Origin: JAWOGN01 sp046496815
GTDB lineage: Bacteria > Desulfobacterota > DSM-4660 > Desulfatiglandales > Desulfatiglandaceae
NCBI GenBank assembly: GCA_046496815.1
Contig: JAWOGN010000207.1
Span: forward strand, 1-7,324
Reading direction: 5' to 3'
Length of the DNA stretch: 7,324 bases
Positions within the stretch are counted from its first letter, which is position 1, and each line of letters starts with the position of its first letter. The notes beneath the pieces were generated by a model that saw only the letters and a program-made list of their open reading frames with translations, did no database searches and was not told the origin of the DNA. The position numbers and the translations under genes were made by a program. Positions 1 to 6,273 of the stretch are shown here, in pieces.

Positions 1-525
1 GAATTGGCCGTCATGGGTTTCGATGGCTTTGCGATAGGGGGACTCTCGGTTGGCGAAGACCGAGAGACGAGGTTGCGAGTCGTCACCGAAACGATACGGT
101 CGCTTCCGGAGGACAGGCCCGTCTATCTGATGGGCGTGGGGGCGCCCGAAGATCTGCTGGAGGCAGCGATGCGAGGCGTCGACATGTTTGATTGCGTCAT
201 GCCGACCCGAAATGCCCGCAACGGCACCCTTTTCACCTCTAAAGGGAAATTGACCATTAAAAACGCAAAGTATGCGAACGACCAAAGGCCCATTGATGAA
301 ACTTGTCAATGCTACACATGCTCCCATTTCTCAAGAGGTTACCTGAGGCACCTGTTCTTGGCGAGAGAGATCTTGGCATATCGACTCAACACCATTCATA
401 ATCTTTACTATTACAGCCGGCTGATGTCCGGGATTAGAGAAGCCTTAAAGAAAAACAAAATGGCTGCGTTTCAACAGAAGTTTTACGAAAATCAAATGTC
501 AAACCGAGAGGAGGTTTTAAAATGA
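1..525 (+). CDS. tgt: tRNA-guanine transglycosylase (queuine tRNA-ribosyltransferase), C-terminal part
   Basis: This is the last 174 codons of tgt; the start lies left of the window (E. coli Tgt is 375 aa). The enzyme swaps guanine 34 in the anticodon of Asn, Asp, His and Tyr tRNAs for the queuosine precursor preQ1 in the cytoplasm. The fragment shows the family's GFDGFAIGGLSVGE segment and MGVGAPEDLLEA. In GVDMFDCVMPTRNARNG, the Asp at 190-192 matches the catalytic nucleophile. The zinc site is present as CxCxxC, with cysteines at 304-306, 310-312 and 319-321, and a His at 397-399 in TIHN. The frame runs uninterrupted from base 1 to the TGA at 523-525. That stop overlaps the yajC start (ATGA), so the two genes are probably translationally coupled. 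The tgt-yajC-secD-secF order is widespread and supports the call. Confidence 0.97.
   Translation, partial: ELAVMGFDGFAIGGLSVGEDRETRLRVVTETIRSLPEDRPVYLMGVGAPEDLLEAAMRGVDMFDCVMPTRNARNGTLFTSKGKLTIKNAKYANDQRPIDETCQCYTCSHFSRGYLRHLFLAREILAYRLNTIHNLYYYSRLMSGIREALKKNKMAAFQQKFYENQMSNREEVLK
506..514 (+). promoter_or_regulatory. Ribosome binding site of yajC
   Basis: The purine run GAGAGGAGG lies 7 bases before the ATG at 522, inside the last codons of tgt. It is the strongest Shine-Dalgarno sequence in the window. It favours the start at 522 over the in-frame ATG at 543. Confidence 0.8.
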
Positions 526-842
526 ATTTTCTGGCTTATGCGATGGGTGGAGGGACCGGCGGCGCCGGTGGGCAAGGCGGGGGCCTGGGTGCATTTCTCC
601 CCCTGATACTTATGTTCGCGATTTTTTATTTCCTGCTGATCAGGCCCCAACAAAAAAAGGCCAAGCAGCATAAACTGTTGCTTGCCTCCATAAAAAAGGG
701 AGATCGCGTGATCAGTTCCGGCGGCCTTCATGGGGTGGTTACCGGACTTACGGATGATATCGTAACCATGGAAATCGCCCCCAAGATAAGGGTTAAGGTG
801 TCGCGGGGCTCCATTGCCGGCGTGACCAACAAAACAGCTTAG
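522..842 (+). CDS. yajC: Preprotein translocase subunit YajC
   Basis: This is a 106-aa inner-membrane protein of the SecD-SecF-YajC accessory complex of the SecYEG translocon. The first 23 residues include a Gly-rich stretch (residues 9-23), a pattern I associate with deltaproteobacterial YajC. A single membrane helix follows (about 24-40, FLPLILMFAIFYFLLI). Then comes the YajC signature RPQQKKAKQH at 41-50. The cytoplasmic part has the family's KKGDRVISSGGLHGVV motif (about 58-73) and a short beta-rich tail. The length matches the family (about 100-115 aa). The gene overlaps the tgt stop by ATGA and has a strong ribosome binding site. Little is known of YajC's exact role; in E. coli it is non-essential and co-purifies with SecDF. 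Confidence 0.97.
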   Translation: MNFLAYAMGGGTGGAGGQGGGLGAFLPLILMFAIFYFLLIRPQQKKAKQHKLLLASIKKGDRVISSGGLHGVVTGLTDDIVTMEIAPKIRVKVSRGSIAGVTNKTA

Positions 843-979
843 CTGAAAGCAATCGACACCCGGAGGCATTGCATCCGACGGGGAAACACACGGATAAACA
901 GATTCTAAAAGAATACATGGCCCTGATTGGAAAAATACAGTCAGATCATGACCAATTACTGACCCCTAGGGAGTAGGAA
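843..979 (+). other. yajC-secD gap, open in the secD frame up to a TAG
   Basis: The 137-bp spacer shows no clear sigma-70 promoter or terminator. In the secD reading frame there is no stop from 797 to 973. A TAG at 974-976 then stands only one codon before the secD GTG. Possible starts are TTG 869 (35 codons) and ATG 917 (19 codons, MALIGKIQSDHDQLLTPRE). Neither has a well-spaced ribosome binding site: GGAGG at 862-866 is only 2 bases from the TTG. The peptide is hydrophilic and has no signal sequence. A perfect small inverted repeat, ATTCT-AAA-AGAAT, lies at 902-914. The spacer may be plain untranslated leader. Confidence 0.35.
968..973 (+). promoter_or_regulatory. Ribosome binding site of secD
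   Basis: AGGGAG sits 6 bases before GTG 980 and overlaps the end of the short upstream open frame. It supports the GTG start, because no ATG is available before the first membrane helix. Confidence 0.65.
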
Positions 980-2581
980 GTGTCCAAGAATATCGGTTGG
1001 CGCAGTGCGATCGTTCTATGTGTGCTTTTGGTTTCATTCATCTATCTCACACCTTCACTCACAAGCGACTTTCCCGGATGGTGGTCCGACGTTTTACCTG
1101 CGGAAAAGATTCGTTTGGGTCTCGACCTTCAGGGAGGCATGCACCTCGTTTTGGAGGTGGAAGTCTCGAAAGCTGTTGAAACCCATCTGGAGCGTATCGT
1201 TGAGGAACTAAAGCGCGATCTGCGGAAAAGCAAGATCCGGTATGTAGAGCTGAAAAGATACGACAATGACCGCATCGCTTTGACGCTTATGAGACCGGAT
1301 GACGCGGATGTTTTTCGTAAAATGGTCGAGGCCGATTACCCTGATTTTGAAGAGACTTCAATGCCCGGCCAAGAAAGCCAGCCGGTGTTTCAATTGACAT
1401 TACTCTCCAAGGCGAAAATCCGCATTGAAAAGATGGCGGTAGATCAAGCGCTTGAAACCATCAGGAACCGTATTGATCAGTTTGGGGTCACCGAGCCGGA
1501 TATCCGGCCCCAGGCAGGGAATAGGATTCTTGTTCAGCTGCCGGGTATAAAAGATCCCAAAAGGGCTGTCGACCTTATCGGTAAGACCGCCCAATTGGAA
1601 TTCAAACTGGTCGACGAGGAGCACACCGTTGCCGAAGCCCTGAAGGGGAATGTTCCACCGGGGACTGAAATTCTATACCAACTGACCATGGATCCAAAGA
1701 CCGGCGCTGAGAAAAAATTGCCCTTCCTGCTGAAACAGCGGACGCTCCTTACCGGGGAGTACATCACCGACGCCAGAGTTCAGTTTGACAGCCAGTACAA
1801 TGAACCTTACGTATCGCTTTCATTCGACGCGAGGGGGGCAAGACTTTTCGAACAAATCACCGGTCAGAATATCAAAAAAAGACTTGCGATCGTACTTGAC
1901 AATAAAGTCAACTCCGCCCCCGTGATTCAAGATAAGATTTCAGGAGGAAAGGCCCAGATTACAGGGCGTTTCACGACTGAGGAAGCACGAGACCTGGCCA
2001 TTGTTCTGAGAGCGGGTGCGTTGCCCGCGCCGGTCAAAATCATCGAAGAGCGGACGGTGGGACCCTCTTTGGGGAAAGACTCAATTGAGAAGGGTTTTAA
2101 ATCGATGCTCATCGGAGGCCTGGTGGTAATTGCCTTTATGATGATTTATTACGGTATTGCAGGTTTCATCGCTGACTTCGCCCTGCTCCTGAACATCCTT
2201 TTTATCATGGCAGGCCTCGCGTTTTTTGGTGCTACGCTGACCCTTCCCGGAATCGCGGGTATTATCCTCACCATTGGCATGGCTGTCGATGCAAACGTAT
2301 TGATATTTGAACGTATCCGGGAGGAATTGAGACTTGGAAAAACACCGCGAGCCTCCATTGAAGGGGGTTACGGCAAAGCGCTTGTGACGATTCTTGATGC
2401 GAATGTCACCACATTGATCGCCGCACTCGTCCTATTTCAGTTCGGAACCGGACCGGTAAGGGGATTTGCAGTGACACTCAGCATCGGGATTATTGCCAGC
2501 TTGTTTACAGCGATCTTCGTCACCAGGATTATTTTTGATTACCTCTATGTACAGCGGAGAATGAAAAAGCTCAGTATTTGA
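980..2581 (+). CDS. secD: Protein translocase subunit SecD
   Basis: This 533-aa inner-membrane RND-type subunit works with SecF and uses proton flow to pull exported proteins through SecYEG from the periplasmic side. Helix 1 is at about 8-27, followed by the DLQGG motif at D49-G53. The large periplasmic P1 region spans roughly 35-365 and includes RNRIDQFGV (162-170) and QLPGI. After VGPSLG (360-365) come five helices (about 375-525). The core motif is GIAGIILTIGMAVDANVLIFERIREEL, and its D437 matches the proton-relay Asp D340 of Thermus SecDF. The length is usual for separate SecD proteins outside enterics; E. coli SecD is 615 aa with a longer periplasmic part. The start is GTG with AGGGAG 6 bases upstream. 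It is followed after 136 bp by secF, its obligate partner. No missing key residue was seen. Confidence 0.98.
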   Translation: MSKNIGWRSAIVLCVLLVSFIYLTPSLTSDFPGWWSDVLPAEKIRLGLDLQGGMHLVLEVEVSKAVETHLERIVEELKRDLRKSKIRYVELKRYDNDRIALTLMRPDDADVFRKMVEADYPDFEETSMPGQESQPVFQLTLLSKAKIRIEKMAVDQALETIRNRIDQFGVTEPDIRPQAGNRILVQLPGIKDPKRAVDLIGKTAQLEFKLVDEEHTVAEALKGNVPPGTEILYQLTMDPKTGAEKKLPFLLKQRTLLTGEYITDARVQFDSQYNEPYVSLSFDARGARLFEQITGQNIKKRLAIVLDNKVNSAPVIQDKISGGKAQITGRFTTEEARDLAIVLRAGALPAPVKIIEERTVGPSLGKDSIEKGFKSMLIGGLVVIAFMMIYYGIAGFIADFALLLNILFIMAGLAFFGATLTLPGIAGIILTIGMAVDANVLIFERIREELRLGKTPRASIEGGYGKALVTILDANVTTLIAALVLFQFGTGPVRGFAVTLSIGIIASLFTAIFVTRIIFDYLYVQRRMKKLSI

Positions 2582-2600
2582 GAGCATTCTCACTTTTCTA

Positions 2601-2663
2601 TCGGCTCAATCCATTCCATAATATGGGATTTGCTGATTTCCTTCGATTGAGTTATTGAGCTGA
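2601..2663 (+). other. Possible nested stem-loop between secD and secF
   Basis: Bases 2601-2610 (TCGGCTCAAT) pair with 2654-2663 (ATTGAGCTGA) over 10 bp, including one G-U. Inside, 2613-2618 pairs with 2624-2629 (6 bp, one G-U) around a 5-base loop. No T-run follows, so it does not look like an intrinsic terminator. It could tune processing or the secD:secF ratio, or it could be chance. ATTGAG at 2646-2651 offers a competing partner for the left arm. Confidence 0.3.
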
Positions 2664-2704
2664 CGGACTGAACCGAATACGGACCCTGAAAACGGATACA
2701 GCCA

Positions 2705-2710
2705 TTGGAG
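2705..2710 (+). promoter_or_regulatory. Ribosome binding site of secF
   Basis: TTGGAG ends 7 bases before ATG 2718 and fits the chosen secF start. Confidence 0.55.
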
Positions 2711-2717
2711 TTGTCAA

Positions 2718-3785
2718 ATGCAATTCATCAAGCCGGGAATTAACATCAATTTCATCGGAAAACGAAAGGTCGCTTTTATTTTTTCTGCAATCATGATCAT
2801 GGCGACGTTTTTTCTGCTGGCATGGAGGGGCGGGCCCAACTACGGGGTGGACTTTTCCGGTGGGGTTTTGGTTCAAGTAAAATTGGACCAAAAGCGGACA
2901 CCTTCCGAAATCAAGGAAGCGCTTCAACTTGTCCAGCTGGATGACAGCATCATTCAGGAGTTCGGCGAAGAAGGCCGGTTTGAGTATCTGATCCGAATCA
3001 GAAAAACGGATATTGAATTGACCGGTTTAAGCGATAAGGTGAAGCAGGCACTCAGCTCAGCCTTCAATGACGGGGTTGAGCTAAGACGGGTGGAAATGGT
3101 AGGACCGAAAGTGGGTGAGGACCTCAGACAAAAGGCCCTGTTCGCCATCTTTTATGCGATTCTCTTTATTGCTATTTATATTTCCGGTCGTTTCGAAAGC
3201 AAGTGGCCGATGAGTATCGTCATGGCCCTCACCCTGGCATTTGTCGTTTACATCACTTCCAGCTTCGGATTCAGTGTTACTTGGCTCATACTCATTGCCC
3301 TGATGGTGACGCTGGGCCTCTGTTACTTCTTGAAATTGAAATATGCCTTAGGAGCCATCATTGCTTTGATTCATGATGTGACCATCACAGTCGGCGTCTT
3401 TGCGCTGACGGAAAGGGAGATTTCCCTTTCGATCATTGCCGCTTTCCTTACCATTGTTGGATACTCCCTGAATGATACGATCATCGTTTTTGACAGAATC
3501 CGGGAAAACCTGAGAAAGTTTCGGAGACGACCCTTTGAGGAGGTCATGAATACCAGTATCAACGAGACCCTCAGTCGGACCATTTTAACTTCCACCACGA
3601 CGCTGGTTGTAATTGTGGCCCTTTTTGTCCTGGGGGGTGGGGTGATTCACGATTTTGCATTTGCGATAATGATCGGAGTTATCATAGGGACCTATTCGTC
3701 CATATTTGTGGCAAGTCCGGTCCTTTTGATCTGGGAAGGCAAATTTGCCAAACCGGCCGGTGGTAAAAAAGGCTTGGCCAAGTGA
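2718..3785 (+). CDS. secF: Protein translocase subunit SecF with two extra predicted membrane helices
   Basis: This is the 355-aa partner of SecD in the proton-driven export motor of the inner membrane. Visible features in order: N-terminal helix (about 17-36); YGVDFSGG with D45-G49; a small periplasmic P4-like domain (about 50-125); VGPKVGEDLR; helix 2 (about 137-156); an extra hydrophobic stretch at about 162-208; ALGAIIALIHDV with H219-D220; VGYSLND at 247-253; DRIRENLRK; and the final helices. D253 and R287 are 34 residues apart, the same spacing as the proton-pathway pair D637 and R671 of Thermus SecDF. Typical SecF is about 300-325 aa, and the excess is nearly all in the 162-208 insertion. 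The start ATG has TTGGAG 7 bases upstream. The gene ends 10 bp before the preferred start of the next gene. Confidence 0.97.
   Translation: MQFIKPGININFIGKRKVAFIFSAIMIMATFFLLAWRGGPNYGVDFSGGVLVQVKLDQKRTPSEIKEALQLVQLDDSIIQEFGEEGRFEYLIRIRKTDIELTGLSDKVKQALSSAFNDGVELRRVEMVGPKVGEDLRQKALFAIFYAILFIAIYISGRFESKWPMSIVMALTLAFVVYITSSFGFSVTWLILIALMVTLGLCYFLKLKYALGAIIALIHDVTITVGVFALTEREISLSIIAAFLTIVGYSLNDTIIVFDRIRENLRKFRRRPFEEVMNTSINETLSRTILTSTTTLVVIVALFVLGGGVIHDFAFAIMIGVIIGTYSSIFVASPVLLIWEGKFAKPAGGKKGLAK
3201..3341 (+). other. SecF insertion coding for two additional hydrophobic segments
   Basis: In E. coli SecF the sequence runs directly from RFEWRL to AAGVVIALAHDV. Here RFES and ALGAIIALIHDV are separated by about 47 codons. 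The insert has two hydrophobic stretches, around PMSIVMALTLAFVVYI and WLILIALMVTLGLCYFL, split by a short polar turn (SSFGFS). An even number of helices keeps the rest of the topology. The reading frame and codon use are continuous with the flanks, so it is part of the protein and not a foreign insert. Confidence 0.75.
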
Positions 3786-3795
3786 GTGCCGCCAA

Positions 3796-6114
3796 TTGCA
3801 GAAAAAGAGAAAATCATTTTTTCGAAATATCAGTTTCTGGGTGATTACCTTCCTTGTGATCGGAGCTGCCGCTTCAGGCTGGCTGCTCTGGCAGGCCATG
3901 TACCCCGTCTCTCCTCGGTTTGACTTTATCCTGGTTAAAGTGAATGATGAATCCCAAAAAGTTCTTTCAGGAGAAACGCTGTCTCTCCATCCCAATGATC
4001 AAGTCAAAGTCCTAAAGATCTCTACAAATTTGCTTTCAAACCAAGGGGTTCGGTTGGTGTCGAAGGATTTTGATGTGAATGCGCTTCGTTATGATGAAGT
4101 AAACCTTTCCACCCTGCTGCCTGAAAAAAAGGCGTTCGACGTTTACGATTTCCGAATCTGGATAAAATATCGCAATCAGAACCTGGGCCATGTGGATTGG
4201 AAAGTCCATCCATATGCCGAGGACTGGTTGGATAAGGCCAATAGAACCATTAATAATGAACAACGATTGGTCATTCTTGAGCGGGCTCTCCAATTGGCGC
4301 CTGACGAAAAACGGTTCCGATTAAGGCTCCTCGATGAATACAAAGCCCTGGGGCACTGGAAAAAGGCCGCAGAAATGCTTGAGAATATGAATGAAAAAAA
4401 CCCGGACCCGGAGACCCTGGGGAATCTACTGGGGGTTTATTCGGCCATGGGAAACAAAGAGGGCATGGCCTCTGTTTTGGAGAGGCTCGTCGAATTGAAC
4501 CCGAACGACCTTGAGGTGCGGAATCAATTGGCGGAGGTTCTCGAAAAAAGTGGAAAAGCAAAGGAGGCAATCATTCAGTATGAAGGCCTTTTGGAACGAG
4601 TGAGCGATCAAGAGCGACTGCCGATTTACCGGCGTCTCGGATATCTGTATACGGAGATCGGTGACTTGACACAGGCCATTGCATCTTACCGTAAGGCAAT
4701 TGAGTTGGATGAGAAAGACGCCAATCTCTATTACAATTTGTCCTACTTGTATGAAAAAATCGACCAGCAAGAAACGGCCGATTCGTACCTGGAAAAGGCT
4801 GTCGGCTTGGCATCAGCAGATGTGGAAAGCCGTTTGAAACTGGCCCGCAGGCACATCGACAAAAATGAACCAAAAAAAGCAAAAGAATACGTGTCGCAAG
4901 TTCTACAGGGAAACCCGCGCTCGCTTGATGCATTGCTCCTGATGGCTCAGATTTTGGAAAAACAGGAAGAGAAAGAGGGATTGAAAAATATTTATCAGAG
5001 GATCCTTTCATTACAGTCCAAGAATGAGACCGTAATCTATAATCTTGCCGTCCTCGAATACGAAACAGGAGAACTGGGAAAAAGCCTTACGCATTTCAAG
5101 CATTATTTGCAACTACATCCGAAGGATGCGACCGTCCACGAAATTGTATTCGATATCTATAAGAAGCAAAACAATGCGCAACTGGCATTCAAGCAGGCCA
5201 AAATTCTTGTGGGATTGAAGCCGGCAGAGTCAGGACCTTATCACTTCATGTTCGATTACCTGCAACGGCAAGGAGAATACGAAGAAATCATTGCATTGAT
5301 GGAAAAGGGGCTTGAAGCCACCCCCCAACAAGTGGATTTCATGAAATACCTGGCTTTGGCTTATCTTAAAACGGATACGGAACTTAAGCGGGCGAAGAAA
5401 TTACTGGAGACGGTTTTGAATGAAAGCCCCGACTCACTTGATACGCTGGCGCTGCGAGCCCAGGTCCTAGGAAAACTGGGAGAGAGGGAAGAATTGCGAA
5501 AGACTTATGAAAAAATTCTTTCGCTGGATCCCAAAAACGAAACCGTGCTTTTCAACCTCGGGGTCCTTCAGTACGAAACGGGAAATCTGGAAGAAGGTCT
5601 CAAATATTTTAACCGGTATTTAAAGTCGCACGGAAACGACACAGCGGCCCATGAGGTCGTATTTGACATTTACAAAAAACAAAACAATAAAGAAAAGGCT
5701 CTCGAAGAAGCCAGAATTCTTATCGATTTGAAACCGACATCACTCGACCCCTACCATTATGTTTTTGATCAATTGAGCAGTCAGGGCAAATTTGAAGAAA
5801 TCATACCCCTAATGAAAAGCGGTTTAAAAGCAAACCCGAAACAGACTGATTTGAGAGGCTATCTGGTATTGTCCTACCTGGAAACAGGCAGAGAAGATCA
5901 AGCGAGTGAGCAAATAGAAGAAATCCTCGCGGTGAGGCCGGATGATATCAAGCTCTTACTTCATCTGGCCCGAATTCAGGAGAACCAGGGCAATTATAAG
6001 AAAGCGCTGGAAGCCTACGCCAGAGTGATTCAACTATCGCCCGGACATGAAGCCGCTGAAGAAGCATATCTTCGGTTGCGGTTGCAGGGAGTAGAAAGTG
6101 AAGGGCAGGAATAG
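3796..6114 (+). CDS. Membrane-anchored TPR solenoid protein, function unknown
   Basis: This is a 772-aa protein if it starts at TTG 3796. The start gives a basic head (MQKKRKSFFRN) and then one membrane helix (about 14-32), which places the rest outside the cytoplasm by the positive-inside rule. Residues about 38-150 form a region I cannot assign to a named domain. They include FDFILVKVN, a long mixed segment and DWLDKANR. From about 155 to the end there are some 15-18 TPR-like helix pairs, for example IASYRKAIELDEKDANLYYNL and ALEAYARVIQLSP. Residues 362-532 and 533-703 are a tandem duplication. No catalytic motif is visible. It lies 10 bp after secF, likely in the same transcript. TPR proteins act as binding scaffolds, so a translocon-exit or envelope-assembly role is inference only. 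A longer form from TTG 3745, overlapping secF, is also open. The gene call is firm but the start is not. Confidence 0.88.
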   Translation: MQKKRKSFFRNISFWVITFLVIGAAASGWLLWQAMYPVSPRFDFILVKVNDESQKVLSGETLSLHPNDQVKVLKISTNLLSNQGVRLVSKDFDVNALRYDEVNLSTLLPEKKAFDVYDFRIWIKYRNQNLGHVDWKVHPYAEDWLDKANRTINNEQRLVILERALQLAPDEKRFRLRLLDEYKALGHWKKAAEMLENMNEKNPDPETLGNLLGVYSAMGNKEGMASVLERLVELNPNDLEVRNQLAEVLEKSGKAKEAIIQYEGLLERVSDQERLPIYRRLGYLYTEIGDLTQAIASYRKAIELDEKDANLYYNLSYLYEKIDQQETADSYLEKAVGLASADVESRLKLARRHIDKNEPKKAKEYVSQVLQGNPRSLDALLLMAQILEKQEEKEGLKNIYQRILSLQSKNETVIYNLAVLEYETGELGKSLTHFKHYLQLHPKDATVHEIVFDIYKKQNNAQLAFKQAKILVGLKPAESGPYHFMFDYLQRQGEYEEIIALMEKGLEATPQQVDFMKYLALAYLKTDTELKRAKKLLETVLNESPDSLDTLALRAQVLGKLGEREELRKTYEKILSLDPKNETVLFNLGVLQYETGNLEEGLKYFNRYLKSHGNDTAAHEVVFDIYKKQNNKEKALEEARILIDLKPTSLDPYHYVFDQLSSQGKFEEIIPLMKSGLKANPKQTDLRGYLVLSYLETGREDQASEQIEEILAVRPDDIKLLLHLARIQENQGNYKKALEAYARVIQLSPGHEAAEEAYLRLRLQGVESEGQE
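4879..5391 (+). repeat. Internal duplication, copy A (171 codons)
   Basis: Codons for residues 362-532 of the TPR protein. It aligns without gaps to the next 171 codons. By hand count 88 of 171 residues are identical (about 51%), including the unbroken block VFDIYKKQNN and KNETV, NL, YETG, YH and EEII. All four anchors tested (AK start, KNETV, VFDIY, YH) are exactly 513 bases from their mates. Confidence 0.9.
5392..5904 (+). repeat. Internal duplication, copy B (171 codons)
   Basis: This is the second copy, residues 533-703, directly abutting copy A. Codons within the identical block VFDIYKKQNN differ at several third positions, so the duplication is old and kept by selection on the protein. 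Weaker similarity continues after 5905 for about 55 residues, suggesting a third, partial unit. Confidence 0.9.
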
Positions 6115-6273
6115 TATACCCCATATTAACAGGACCGCCAGGCTTCTCAGTTTCAATTTTACCCTGCCCGACCTTACAACACATCACTCAAGAAATATAC
6201 CGCCACAAAAATGACACCTTGTTCCGGCGAACGATCCTGTCCGATTCACCTTAAGAATTAGCATGAGAAAACA
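6115..6273. other. Gap between the two TPR genes
   Basis: The 159-bp gap has no strong terminator or promoter. A small 5-bp hairpin with loop CGGC sits at 6220-6233 and has no T-run after it. A 16-codon frame at 6211-6261 has no ribosome binding site and looks like chance. The downstream gene may be in the same transcript or have its own unrecognised promoter. Confidence 0.3.

Noticed and set aside
492..869. Minus-strand open frame opposite yajC (125 codons)
   Set aside because: It lies over a clearly recognised gene, has no family resemblance, and its composition reflects the complement of yajC. The other minus-strand frames opposite secD, secF and the TPR genes were rejected for the same reason.
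974..976. TAG before secD read as pyrrolysine or selenocysteine-type recoding
   Set aside because: SecD starts normally at GTG 980 with a ribosome binding site, and known SecD proteins need no N-terminal extension; nothing supports recoding.
4879..5904. Duplicated block as a mobile element or CRISPR-like array
   Set aside because: The copies are diverged coding sequence in one frame within a TPR protein, with no transposase, terminal repeats or spacers.
6220..6233. Hairpin TGTTC-CGGC-GAACG as a terminator
   Set aside because: The stem is only 5 bp with a G-U end pair and no T-run follows, so an intrinsic terminator is not supported.
6211..6261. Short 16-codon frame MTPCSGERSCPIHLKN before the last gene
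   Set aside because: It has no ribosome binding site, and the surrounding open frame reads like non-coding sequence.
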